Source: Namhaeicola litoreus (lineage in GTDB: Bacteria > Bacteroidota > Bacteroidia > Flavobacteriales > Flavobacteriaceae). Taken from it: a DNA stretch of 64,000 nt. A program made the translations under genes and the position numbers. Shown here in pieces: positions 8,730 to 17,733 of the stretch. Position 1 is the first letter of the stretch; every line of letters begins with the position of its first letter. Under the pieces are notes generated by a model. It did not search any database. It worked only from the letters and a program-made list of their open reading frames with translations, and was not told the origin of the DNA. The stretch covers positions 992,001-1,056,000 of the forward strand of contig NZ_JBHTMY010000002.1 of NCBI RefSeq assembly GCF_042679565.1, given 5' to 3'.

Positions 8730-10871
8730 TTAGTTTTTTGTTCTGTATTCATACATAGAATACGTGGTTTCTTTTACTTTTTCTATTAATTCTTCATAAG
8801 GATTGTCGCAAATATCTAAAAATCCAACATTGTAGTTTTCGCCATCAAAACGTCCAGTATTTGGTTCGTCTATATACTGAAACCAATGCGCTCCAACTAT
8901 ATTTGGATGTCTTAACGCACCTTGAATATAATCTTGATACATTTGCCCTCTTTCTGTTTGGTCTTTTGCCTTTTTTATCCCAATATGAAAACTTCCTCTA
9001 TCCAATGCACCAAAATGAAATTCGCCAATCATTACAGGTTTGTCCACACCGGCCGGAAGTCTGAAATTTGCGATGCTATACTCGTATTTATTAAAGCTCA
9101 TGATGTCCAAGTACTTACTTGCAGCTGTTAAAACAGCATCGTTATTTGCCCAAGCAAAGCGACAGCCTAAATAGTTTTGATTTGGTGCAATTGCTTTAAG
9201 TTCTTCGTTTATTACGCTAAAATAAGTGTCTGCAATTTTCTTGTAAAACGCTATTAAATCTTCTTTAGCCTTTATCTCGTTAGGTTTTTCTACTGTGTTT
9301 AATAATGCATCCCAAGATGCATAATTTGAGGTCCAAACTGCATTAAGCTTTTCTATATTTTGATATTTTGATTTTAAGTCGTTAACAAATTCGATTTTAG
9401 CAGGTTGAGTAGCTGGACTTTGAAGTGTGCCAACCGATAATGAACCTAATAATCCCCAAGACAATTCGTTATCTACAAAATAACCAATGCACCAGGGGTC
9501 ATTAGCTCCTTCTTTTTGTGCCATAACCGAATTCCGTACCGCTGTTCTAAAACTTGGGTCAAACACATCGTGAAATTTCCCCCAGAATCCTGTAGAGCCT
9601 TCTATTTTTGGAGTTTCATGAATCCATATAGAACCAACATAAGGTGTTTTGTGCTGACGTGTTGCACCGAAATCCGACATAAACCCAATGGTGTTCATTC
9701 CCCAATCTTTTATGCGCAAATGCGCCATGTCTTGAAAGGTTTTTAGCCAATCATCTCCAAATTTTCTGTATAAATTACTTTGGTAAAAATTATACGTTTC
9801 ATAAGGGATTTTGTCCCTATAGAAGCCATGTGTAGCTATAGTACCTTTACCATAGAATTCATTGAAATCAGAATTCTTTTGAGGTAGATTTCTAAAATAC
9901 TGTTCCCTACCGGTTATTCCTGTAAAAACCGAATTCGATGCTACACAATTTAATCCTGCAGACCAAAATAAATAACCCTCCGGATCAACCATCCACCATT
10001 GATCTTTCAATTTTTCTGTTCTAAAAAATCCAGTAGCCTTTAGTCGGGGCCCATGGGTCCACCCACCGAACTTACCTCTGTTTTCAGGCCCGGTAACTCT
10101 TTCTAAATAGTCTAACTCTCTCAAGCCAGATTCTTTCAATTCTTTTTCTGAATGCATCTTGTTTTTCCAATCTTCATGAATGTATTGGCCATATTCATCA
10201 ACAAAAGGAAAAAAATTATCTGGATTTCTTTCCTCATATCTTCCAACAGCTTTTACATTATCGATGGTAAAATGGTTGGGTTGGGTAGCATATCTCGAAC
10301 AAAAGGTGAGCTCTGTAACCTGACTTAGATCTGCTTTTATTTTACCCGGAACACCGCGCAATCCTTCAATTTCAATCTGTGGATTAAAAATCCATGGTGT
10401 CCAGGCTAAATCAACAGTTATAGTTTTACTTTCTCCTGGTGAAAGGTCGATATAATCAGAACAATACCACCTTAACAGGTCGTCCGGATCATTTCCTACA
10501 AATAATTCTACTTGAATATCCTCGTCTCCTACATTTGCAACTTCTGCCTTTATTTGGAAATAACCAGACAAGTCCCAAGGCTTTCCCTCCGGACATAACA
10601 ATTTTACTCCTGTTTCTTTGATCGTATATCCATTGTTCACTTGGATGAACTTATTATCTAAAGAATCTCTTAAATCAAAACTAGCGTCTTGTGGTTTCAC
10701 TAATTCTATTTGCGAAATATCTTCAAAATCAAATAATAACAACTCATGCCTCTGATCTTGCTCCCGAATTGGTTCCTTTTTACAGCTGCCAAGGAATATC
10801 CAAACAAATAACAAGAGTAATACTGATTTCATCAGAATAGGTCGTATTTTTATTAATGATGTCATGTTCAT
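8730..10871 (-). CDS. GH50-type beta-agarase lipoprotein
   Basis: The protein begins with a lipoprotein signal (lipobox L-G-S-C-K-K). Methionine 14 (start at 10832) would give a more typical signal length than the upstream ATG. Residues about 40-210 form a beta-sandwich carbohydrate-binding-like region. The remainder matches GH50 agarases, with D-E-Y-G-Q-Y, the V-D-P-E-G-Y-L-F-W-S segment, acid/base glutamate in D-N-E-L-S-W-G (near residue 468) and nucleophile in G-E-F-H-F-G (near 617). GH50 enzymes are mostly exo-acting and release neoagarobiose. That product is the substrate of the GH117 enzyme encoded upstream in the same operon. Confidence 0.87.
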   Translation of the reverse strand: MNMTSLIKIRPILMKSVLLLLFVWIFLGSCKKEPIREQDQRHELLLFDFEDISQIELVKPQDASFDLRDSLDNKFIQVNNGYTIKETGVKLLCPEGKPWDLSGYFQIKAEVANVGDEDIQVELFVGNDPDDLLRWYCSDYIDLSPGESKTITVDLAWTPWIFNPQIEIEGLRGVPGKIKADLSQVTELTFCSRYATQPNHFTIDNVKAVGRYEERNPDNFFPFVDEYGQYIHEDWKNKMHSEKELKESGLRELDYLERVTGPENRGKFGGWTHGPRLKATGFFRTEKLKDQWWMVDPEGYLFWSAGLNCVASNSVFTGITGREQYFRNLPQKNSDFNEFYGKGTIATHGFYRDKIPYETYNFYQSNLYRKFGDDWLKTFQDMAHLRIKDWGMNTIGFMSDFGATRQHKTPYVGSIWIHETPKIEGSTGFWGKFHDVFDPSFRTAVRNSVMAQKEGANDPWCIGYFVDNELSWGLLGSLSVGTLQSPATQPAKIEFVNDLKSKYQNIEKLNAVWTSNYASWDALLNTVEKPNEIKAKEDLIAFYKKIADTYFSVINEELKAIAPNQNYLGCRFAWANNDAVLTAASKYLDIMSFNKYEYSIANFRLPAGVDKPVMIGEFHFGALDRGSFHIGIKKAKDQTERGQMYQDYIQGALRHPNIVGAHWFQYIDEPNTGRFDGENYNVGFLDICDNPYEELIEKVKETTYSMYEYRTKN

Positions 10872-10877
10872 GAATAA

Positions 10878-12446
10878 TTATTTATCTCGTTTAACCAACA
10901 TCGCTTCGAGCTGTTCAAGTGATTTACCCTTTGTCTCAGGCACTTTGAACCATATAAAAACAAAGCCAAGTACTGCAAATACGCCAAAAACAAAAAATGT
11001 CATTGCATTTCCTAGAATAGACAATTCCCATGGAAATAATAACTGAACTAAAAACGCAACGCCTAGATTAACTAGCCCGACGAACGAAATAGCAACACCT
11101 CTTATTTTATTTGGAAATAACTCAGAAAATAAAACCCACATAACTGGACCAATAGACATAGCAAATGCGCCAACAAATCCAATAATTCCAATTAATATGA
11201 GTAAGGTATTCATCTTAGCAGAGGCTGTAATCAAAGTAACCTCATGAACTGCAGCACTTTCTTGTCCAAGTGTCTCTACTAGCGCTTTCTTAAAAGTGAG
11301 ATCGCTGTCAAATACTTGGCCTTCTAGCTGCAGAATCTGCTCATGATTGATTTCTTTAGGGAGTTTTTCTATTTCACTATGGGTGAGCGTATAGGTGGCT
11401 TTGTTAAATCCATGACTCAAGACAAATAAACTAATAGCTATTCCAGCCATCCCTATAATAAGCAAGGGCTTTCTTCCAAATTTGTCTATGGCTAACATGG
11501 CTATAATAGTAAATATTAGATTTGTCACCCCAACTAATATTGCCTGAACAAAAGAGGCGTCTGTGCCAATCCCTGTTTGTTCAAATATCATAGGTGCATA
11601 AAAGAGCACAGCATTAATGCCTACCAACTGTTGAAAAATTCCTACGATCAATCCAATGATGATTACTTTTCTCATGGATTTTTTAAAGATGTCACCTAAT
11701 ACTGACTTCTCCTTATTTTGATCCGCGACAATACTTCTTTCTACCTCATCGATTTGACTATTTGCATCATCATCAGAAACTACTTTTTTCATCACTTCAA
11801 TGGCTTCATATTTTCTGTTTTGTGTCATCAGCCATCTTGGACTTCTCGGAACCATGAACAAACCGAAGAAATATAAAATGGCAGGAAAGGCTTCTAAACC
11901 TAACATCCATCTCCAATTCCATTTGCTAAAACCCATAGATTTGGCCCATTCAGCGTCGAAATTACCTAGTTTAAGTATTAAGTAATTCGTAAAAAAAGCA
12001 ATAGAGATTCCTAAGACTATGTTTAGTTGGTTAAAAGAAACTAATTGTCCCCTTTTTTCAGAAGGGGCAACTTCAGCGATATACATTGGGGCAATAATCA
12101 AAGCGGCACCAACAGCTAAACCACCAATCATTCTAAAAACGATTAACCAAAAAAAAGATCCGGCCAAAGCAGATCCAACTGCGGAAATAGTGAAAAAAAT
12201 TGCCGCGAATTTGAGAATTCTCCTCCTTCCGTATTTGTCACTCATAGGTCCGGCGACGATCATTCCCAAAGCCGCAGTTAACGTGATCGAGCTCACGGCC
12301 CAACCTAGTTGTATTTTAGAAAGATTGAACTCTGGTTCAATGAATTTTACTACACCTGATATGACAGAAGCGTCAAATCCTAGTAAAAATCCTCCAAGTG
12401 CAACAATTGCTGCAATTCGAATTGTATATAGTTGTTTTTTTGACAT
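10878..12446 (-). CDS. MFS sugar transporter, sugar porter family
   Basis: Twelve hydrophobic segments are evident, with the sugar-porter signatures G-P-M-S-D-K-Y-G-R-R-R after TM2, R-S-P-R-W-L before the central loop and P-E-T-K-G-K-S near the C-terminus. Length is 522 aa, with an extended loop around residues 350-410. It should import a monosaccharide or small oligosaccharide by proton symport across the inner membrane. Placement between the GH50 and the kinase genes suggests galactose, 3,6-anhydro-L-galactose or neoagarobiose as cargo. The next gene's stop lies only 6 bp away. Confidence 0.88.
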   Translation of the reverse strand: MSKKQLYTIRIAAIVALGGFLLGFDASVISGVVKFIEPEFNLSKIQLGWAVSSITLTAALGMIVAGPMSDKYGRRRILKFAAIFFTISAVGSALAGSFFWLIVFRMIGGLAVGAALIIAPMYIAEVAPSEKRGQLVSFNQLNIVLGISIAFFTNYLILKLGNFDAEWAKSMGFSKWNWRWMLGLEAFPAILYFFGLFMVPRSPRWLMTQNRKYEAIEVMKKVVSDDDANSQIDEVERSIVADQNKEKSVLGDIFKKSMRKVIIIGLIVGIFQQLVGINAVLFYAPMIFEQTGIGTDASFVQAILVGVTNLIFTIIAMLAIDKFGRKPLLIIGMAGIAISLFVLSHGFNKATYTLTHSEIEKLPKEINHEQILQLEGQVFDSDLTFKKALVETLGQESAAVHEVTLITASAKMNTLLILIGIIGFVGAFAMSIGPVMWVLFSELFPNKIRGVAISFVGLVNLGVAFLVQLLFPWELSILGNAMTFFVFGVFAVLGFVFIWFKVPETKGKSLEQLEAMLVKRDK

Positions 12447-12530
12447 AGGGTATAATTGTATATTTTTCTATTTATTTTAATAAGGCTTGGAATGTCCTTA
12501 ACATTATCCTTTTAATTTTTGAGCTCAAAT

Positions 12531-13526
12531 TTATCTCGCTACCCTACCTGAGGCGTCTCCACCCATCAGTTTTTCAACTTCGTCTACCGTAACTAGATTC
12601 GCATCTCCTTTGATCGTGTGTTTTAAACATGAAGCTGCCACTGCAAAGTCTAAAGCATTTTGATCATCTTCCGGGTATTGCAATAAACCGTAGATCAAAC
12701 CACCCATAAAACTATCGCCTCCACCTACTCTGTCTACGATATCTGTAATCTGGTACTGACGTGTTTCATACATCTTTTTACCATCGTACAACACGCCTGC
12801 CCAGGTGTTGTGTGAAGCAGAAATAGAACCTCTCAAAGTGGTGATCACTTTTTTAGCTCTAGGAAATTTTTTCATCATTTGCTGGCAAACCGATAAAAAG
12901 GCTTCTGCTTTTACATCATGACCGTGTTTGGTGACATCTAAACCTTCAGGATGTATGTTAAAATGCTTTTCTGCATCTTCTTCATTGCCCAAGATCACAT
13001 CGCAATAGGATGTGAGCTCTGTCATGATCTTTTCTCTGTCTCCTCCGTATTTCCACAATTTGGCTCTGTAATTCAAATCTGTTGAAATCGTGATTCCTTT
13101 GGCCGAAGCCGCTTTTACCGCTTCTAAACAAGCATCTGCTGCTCCTTGTGAAATGGCAGGTGTAATCCCTGTCCAGTGAAACCAAGTGACTCCATCAAAT
13201 ACTTTATCCCAGTCGATCATCCCAGGCTCTATCTCAGACATAGAAGAATGGGCTCTGTCGTAAACCACTTTTGACCCTCTGCTCACCGCACCTGTCTCTA
13301 AGAAATNNNNNNNNNNNNNNNNNNNNNNNNNNNNNNNNNNNNNNNNNNNNNNNAAACGGGTTACGAAATCCACAGGCACGCCGTAATTCGCCAAAGAAAC
13401 AGCTACATTCGACTCACCGCCTCCATATACCACGTCAAAGCTATTCGCTTGTGAAAATCTTAAAAATCCTCGAGGAGCTAACCGCAACATGATCTCTCCA
13501 AAGGTGACTACTTTTTTCATACTCAT
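12531..13526 (-). CDS. kdgK: 2-keto-3-deoxygluconate/galactonate kinase (PfkB family), interrupted by an assembly gap
   Basis: PfkB ribokinase-type features include G-G-G-E-S-N-V-A-V-S near the N-terminus, F-L-E-T-G-A-V-S after the gap and the catalytic V-G-G-G-D-S-F loop. Closest resemblance is to KDG kinases. In the anhydrogalactose pathway this enzyme phosphorylates 2-keto-3-deoxy-L-galactonate before aldol cleavage. The 47-base N run (13307-13353) keeps the reading frame. However, about 17 codons span a segment that holds roughly 34 residues in full-length relatives, so the gap is probably underestimated. Translation may start at the second methionine (13520). The gene appears somewhat richer in G+C than its neighbours. 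Confidence 0.82.
   Translation of the reverse strand: MSMKKVVTFGEIMLRLAPRGFLRFSQANSFDVVYGGGESNVAVSLANYGVPVDFVTRXXXXXXXXXXXXXXXXXFLETGAVSRGSKVVYDRAHSSMSEIEPGMIDWDKVFDGVTWFHWTGITPAISQGAADACLEAVKAASAKGITISTDLNYRAKLWKYGGDREKIMTELTSYCDVILGNEEDAEKHFNIHPEGLDVTKHGHDVKAEAFLSVCQQMMKKFPRAKKVITTLRGSISASHNTWAGVLYDGKKMYETRQYQITDIVDRVGGGDSFMGGLIYGLLQYPEDDQNALDFAVAASCLKHTIKGDANLVTVDEVEKLMGGDASGRVAR
13307..13353. other. Assembly gap (47 N) inside the kinase gene
   Basis: The stretch is entirely N. It lies in the KDG kinase gene between the segment ending V-T-R and the segment starting F-L-E-T-G. It is a sequencing or scaffolding gap, not a biological feature. Confidence 0.99.
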
Positions 13527-13545
13527 TTTTTGTTTTTTCTTCGTT

Positions 13546-14664
13546 CTATTCGCTTGCTTCTCCTTTGGCCGTATGATGTTTCATTCGCCATGTAGTAAAC
13601 CTTCGAATATATTGGTAATCATCGTTCATGTATTCATGTGTAAGACCCCATCGAAGGATTTCACAAGGCTCCTTTTCATTATTTGCAGTTCTGTTAAGAC
13701 CAATGGCATGTGGAGCACCTTTAATAACCCCTTTGATGTCAAAATTAATCCCATCAGGAGACCACTGGACTGTATTCTTTTCTGGTCCATCGGTTGTAAT
13801 AAGAGATGCTATTCCACCCTTGTAATGCCAAACACAAATCTCATGGCCACTATTTGAAATGGGATTATATGGCGATTTTATATATGGACCTTTGGGGTTA
13901 TCTGCGATAGCAACACCATGCCTAATTTGACGTCCACCAAAGGTTATGGCCTCTCCCATTTGTTCTCCTTTATAATAAAGGTAAAACTTGCCCTTATAGG
14001 GTAGAATACATGGATCATGAACTTTATGACTATCAAAATCACCTTTTTTCTCTACTGCAAATCTGTTTTGTTCTTCACCCTTCCATATTCCATTTTCCGC
14101 TGTACATAAAATCGGTTCTTTACTCTTCGTCCAAGGTCCATGTGGTGTATTTGACCAGGCTAGGGCTATGTGTTCTTTTACTCTTACAGTATATGGGCTT
14201 TTTACAACTTGATAAGTTAAGTAATAGGTGTCGTCATATACCATAATTTCAGGTGTAAACACAGAGCGGTCATCATAGGAACCACTTTCCCCCCTTTCTA
14301 TGGCTAAACCCTCTTCTTTCCAGGTAATACCGTCTTCTGATGTGGCGTACCAAATGTCGCATCGATCCCATGGAAAAACCTTACTCTCAAAAATATTGCC
14401 TGCAAATCCATCTGTAGGTCCTGTAGATTTTGTGTACCAAACGTAAAATTTCCCCTCATATTTAATTATCGAGCTGGGATCTCTTCTTACAACTCCTTCC
14501 TCATAAGCCAAATCTCCCTTTAAATCTTCTACCTTGTACTCAAAAAACCACTCATTGCCCAAATCCATTGACCAATTGAGTGCCCTTTTACTTGCGGCAC
14601 TTAAATATTCTCTATTTGTTATTCCGAGAAAATCTAGTTGTTCATCTGTAATTTCTTTATTCAT
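13546..14664 (-). CDS. GH117 alpha-1,3-(3,6-anhydro-L-galactosidase), neoagarobiose hydrolase
   Basis: The protein matches GH117 five-bladed beta-propellers such as the Zobellia enzymes. It has an N-terminal helical extension with an S-A-A-S-K-R-A-L segment used for dimerisation. Candidate catalytic residues are D62 in R-R-D-P, D217 in H-D-P-C, H274 and E275 in S-G-H-E. There is no signal peptide, so it should act in the cytoplasm or periplasm on imported neoagarobiose. It releases 3,6-anhydro-L-galactose and galactose. The gene lies 8 bp after the cycloisomerase stop and 19 bp before the kinase start. This is the strongest single marker that the locus targets agar rather than carrageenan. 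Confidence 0.9.
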   Translation of the reverse strand: MNKEITDEQLDFLGITNREYLSAASKRALNWSMDLGNEWFFEYKVEDLKGDLAYEEGVVRRDPSSIIKYEGKFYVWYTKSTGPTDGFAGNIFESKVFPWDRCDIWYATSEDGITWKEEGLAIERGESGSYDDRSVFTPEIMVYDDTYYLTYQVVKSPYTVRVKEHIALAWSNTPHGPWTKSKEPILCTAENGIWKGEEQNRFAVEKKGDFDSHKVHDPCILPYKGKFYLYYKGEQMGEAITFGGRQIRHGVAIADNPKGPYIKSPYNPISNSGHEICVWHYKGGIASLITTDGPEKNTVQWSPDGINFDIKGVIKGAPHAIGLNRTANNEKEPCEILRWGLTHEYMNDDYQYIRRFTTWRMKHHTAKGEASE

Positions 14665-14672
14665 AGTCAGAT

Positions 14673-15767
14673 TTATTTTTGTTCATATCGAACGAGTTTG
14701 TCCCAATTAAAAACCACCCCAGTTCCTGGATAATCTGGTGCCACAGCTCGGTGATCTTTAACAACCAATGGCCTGCTCGTGTATTGATCAATGGGAAAGC
14801 TATGCACTTCTAACCAACCGGAGTTTTCTTGGGACGATACTAAACTTACGTGTAGTTCTTGCATACCATGTGAACATACCGGAATATTGTTTTCTCTTGC
14901 CAATTTAGCTGCCGCCAGCCAACCGGTAATCCCTCCACAGTTGGAGGCATCTGGTTGTACATATGATAATTTAGACTGTTTCATTGCATATTCAAATTCA
15001 TGAATAGTATGTAAATTTTCTCCCATAGCTAATGGAAATCCGGTTCTGTCAACAATTTCACCATATCCCACATAATTATCAGGAATGATTGGTTCTTCAA
15101 ACCAAGTGATATTGTAAGGTTTAAATCCCTCAATCGCCTCAATCGCTTTTTCTACCGTCATGGAATAATTAGCGTCAACCATAAATGTTATATCAGGACC
15201 TATAAATTCTCGAACAGCCTTGATACGTGCCAAATCCTCCTTTAGATTTTCCCTACCTATTTTTATTTTAACAGCATTAAAGCCATTCGACAAATAGGTT
15301 TCCATATTTCCTAATAGCTTTTCAATTGGAAACAAAAGATCGATCCCACCGCAATAGGCTTTGCAAGTATTGTCTGCCCCTCCGGCAACTTTCCATAAGG
15401 GCAAACCTAAATTTTTACATTTTATATCCCATAATGCAATATCGATGGCCGAAATTGCAAACGAGGCAATTCCTCCCCTTCCAACATAGTGGATATGCCA
15501 CTCTAAGAAATCATAGATCTCGTCTATATTAGAACCGTCTTTACCAATTAATACAGAATGAAAATCGTGTTCGATCATTGATTTGATTGCAAATCCACCC
15601 TTACCTCCGGTATAGGTATATCCCGTACCTTCACTTCCATCTTCCAGGATGATGGTAACTGTTATCAATTCAAAGTAATAGTGATCACCATGCTTGGCGT
15701 CAGAAAGCACCTCTGGTAATGGAACCCTAAAAAGACGGGTATGAATGTTTGAAATTTTTGAACTCAT
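14673..15767 (-). CDS. Enolase-superfamily (mandelate racemase/muconate lactonizing) enzyme, probable 3,6-anhydro-L-galactonate cycloisomerase
   Basis: Active-site features of the enolase superfamily are present: K167-I-K169 on strand 2, metal ligands D198, E224 and E250, then D273 and H300 at the end of the barrel. Length is 364 aa. In L-anhydrogalactose catabolism a member of this superfamily opens the anhydro ring of 3,6-anhydro-L-galactonate to give 2-keto-3-deoxy-L-galactonate. The gene directly follows the aldehyde dehydrogenase that would make its substrate (one-base overlap) and precedes GH117. Specificity is inferred from the cluster. An aldonate dehydratase is the main alternative. 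Confidence 0.8.
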   Translation of the reverse strand: MSSKISNIHTRLFRVPLPEVLSDAKHGDHYYFELITVTIILEDGSEGTGYTYTGGKGGFAIKSMIEHDFHSVLIGKDGSNIDEIYDFLEWHIHYVGRGGIASFAISAIDIALWDIKCKNLGLPLWKVAGGADNTCKAYCGGIDLLFPIEKLLGNMETYLSNGFNAVKIKIGRENLKEDLARIKAVREFIGPDITFMVDANYSMTVEKAIEAIEGFKPYNITWFEEPIIPDNYVGYGEIVDRTGFPLAMGENLHTIHEFEYAMKQSKLSYVQPDASNCGGITGWLAAAKLARENNIPVCSHGMQELHVSLVSSQENSGWLEVHSFPIDQYTSRPLVVKDHRAVAPDYPGTGVVFNWDKLVRYEQK

Positions 15768-17221
15768 TACACTTTATGTCTTACGTAAAAAGTTTTCTTT
15801 TCCAAATATTGTTCAAAACCATATTTGCCATCCTCGCCACCTGAACCAGATAATTTATAACCATTGTGAAATCCTTGATGTTGCTCTCCATGGCCGCGAT
15901 TAATATAGATCTCGCCATATTCCAATTCATCATTGCATTCCATGATTGTTTTTATGTTATTTGTAAAAATCATTGCTGCAAGTCCATACGCACAATCATT
16001 TGCATAACCCATTACTTCATCAAAAGTTTTGAATTTCAGAACGGGAAGAATTGGTCCGAAAGATTCTTCATGAACGATCGTCATTTCTTGTGTAACGTTA
16101 GTCAAAACAGTAGGCTCAATCCAAAAACCTTTTTGGAATTCAGGTCCTTCTGGCCTTTTGCCTCCTGCAGCTAAGGTTGCGCCTTCTTTTAGACTTATCG
16201 CTATAAGCTCTTCCATATGTTTGAGTTCCGCTCCATTTACTTTTGGCCCCATATCTGTATCATCTAACATTGGATCTCCAACTTTAATGGCTTTGGTTTT
16301 GGCAATAAATTTTTCCATGAATGTATCGTATATACTCTCGTGTAAGTACATGCGCTCATTGCAAGTACAAACTTGCCCGCAGTTGTCAAACCGGGAATGT
16401 AAGGCTGCATCCACAGCTGCATCAATATCTGCATCCTCAAAAACTATAAAAGGTGCTTTGCCTCCTAACTCAAGCTGAACATGAGTTAAGTTTTGTGCAG
16501 CGTTTCTTGCAATCTGCTGTCCTACTGGTGTGGATCCAGTCATAGTAACCATTTTACAAATTGGACTTTCCACAAGTGCATTGCCCATGGCTCGACCTGG
16601 TCCAGTTAAAATGTTAATTACACCCTTTGGAATACCAACTTTATTTGCCAAGTATCCTAATTCTAAGGTTGCTAAAGGCGTTTCAGAAGTGGGTTTAATG
16701 ACAATCGAATTCCCGGCTATCAATGCAGGTCCGAGTTTACGCCCTGCAAGTGCCAATGGAAAATTCCAGGCTGTAATTGCTACCACAACCCCTCTAGGTA
16801 TTTTCTGAATCCAAATTTGTTCATTTGGGTTGTCTGAAGGTATGATATCTCCCTCAATTCGTCTGGCTCCTTCACAGGCATATTCTATAAACGAAGCAGT
16901 TACAGCGACTTCCATTTTGGCTACTCTAAGTAGTTTTCCTTGCTCTTTTACCAACAATTCGGCTAAATAATCTGAATTTGCCTTTATTTCTTCTGCTAAT
17001 TTGTATAATAATTCTGCGCGTTTTCTGGCGGGTAATTTCTTCCATTTTTTTTGAGCCCTATCCGCTGCCTCCAAGGCTTCTATAGCTTCTTCAGATGTTC
17101 CGTTTTGTACCCTTGCAACGATTTCTTCAGTTGTTGGGTTAATCACATCGATGGTCTCTCCTGATGCCGATGTTCTCCATTCTCCATTAATGAATAATTT
17201 ATAGTCTTTTATTTTTGTCAT
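15767..17221 (-). CDS. NAD(P)-dependent aldehyde dehydrogenase, probable 3,6-anhydro-L-galactose dehydrogenase
   Basis: This is a full-length ALDH (484 aa) with general base E251 in L-E-L-G-G-K and nucleophile C285 in C-G-Q-V-C, plus N153 of the W-N-F-P motif. It is close to lactaldehyde/succinate-semialdehyde-type ALDHs. In agar loci the enzyme oxidises 3,6-anhydro-L-galactose to 3,6-anhydro-L-galactonate, the first committed step of the pathway. Its stop overlaps the start of the cycloisomerase gene by one base, so the consecutive steps are co-translated. The function is well supported by context but not by unique residues. Confidence 0.83.
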   Translation of the reverse strand: MTKIKDYKLFINGEWRTSASGETIDVINPTTEEIVARVQNGTSEEAIEALEAADRAQKKWKKLPARKRAELLYKLAEEIKANSDYLAELLVKEQGKLLRVAKMEVAVTASFIEYACEGARRIEGDIIPSDNPNEQIWIQKIPRGVVVAITAWNFPLALAGRKLGPALIAGNSIVIKPTSETPLATLELGYLANKVGIPKGVINILTGPGRAMGNALVESPICKMVTMTGSTPVGQQIARNAAQNLTHVQLELGGKAPFIVFEDADIDAAVDAALHSRFDNCGQVCTCNERMYLHESIYDTFMEKFIAKTKAIKVGDPMLDDTDMGPKVNGAELKHMEELIAISLKEGATLAAGGKRPEGPEFQKGFWIEPTVLTNVTQEMTIVHEESFGPILPVLKFKTFDEVMGYANDCAYGLAAMIFTNNIKTIMECNDELEYGEIYINRGHGEQHQGFHNGYKLSGSGGEDGKYGFEQYLEKKTFYVRHKV

Positions 17222-17459
17222 TACTAATGCTTTTATTTGTTCTTTTTATAATTCTCCAAAAGGGTCCTTTTTACAATGATCCTTTAACGTCTATCTTGGC
17301 CTTTCAAATGACACCTATTAACTAAAAAACCTTTGATAAAGCGCTTACACTTGGTCGAGTGGTAGGCCATTACAGCTTCTATTATAACCCAAGCTTTCAT
17401 AAAATGGAGGCTTTGTTACCTTCCAAACTAAATCGCTGAGAATACTTTCCTATTCAACT

Positions 17460-17657
17460 TCATGCCCCAAAATGCTCACAAAAAGCAGCAGACATGTAGG
17501 TCTTTTTAAAAAGGATACTTCGCGAGGTCAATTTATCTAAATGAGGCGTCTTAAATGTCTTATTCAATTGGAAACCAGAATCATCACAATTTGCATCATC
17601 AAAAAAATGAAAATGATGTTGGGCTGGTTTTGGCCATGGATATATGTAAATACCCAA
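17460..17657 (-). pseudogene. Remnant of a type I (formylglycine) sulfatase N-terminus
   Basis: On the minus strand one frame encodes the typical sulfatase opening Q-P-N-I-I-F-I-F. After a run of T's the +1-shifted frame continues with D-D-A-N-C-D-D-S-G, then K-T-P-H-L-D-K-L-T-S and T-Y-M-S-A-A-F-C. These match the metal-binding D-D, the T-P-N-L-D-x-L helix and the strand leading to the catalytic C/S-x-P-S-R motif. The catalytic motif itself is missing (E-H-F-G-A-stop follows), as are about 400 further residues. So the gene has both a frameshift in a homopolymer and a deletion. The surrounding spacer (17222-17733) holds no other recognisable gene. The relic suggests that the locus once handled a sulfated agar or porphyran. 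Confidence 0.7.
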
Positions 17658-17733
17658 AAATAAATACCAATAATGTTCGTGATATCATAGAATTTCTACG
17701 TTGAATATTGACATATAAATTTTTAGGTTTGAA

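Noticed and set aside
12019..12480. 153-codon open frame on the + strand
   Set aside because: It is the complement of the MFS transporter's membrane segments. Such shadows are rich in A, P and I and have no family resemblance.
13489..13857. 122-codon open frame on the + strand
   Set aside because: It runs antisense across the GH117 end and the kinase start. The opposite strand has strong family matches.
15326..15532. 68-codon frame on the + strand
   Set aside because: It is the complement of the cycloisomerase gene, with no supporting features.
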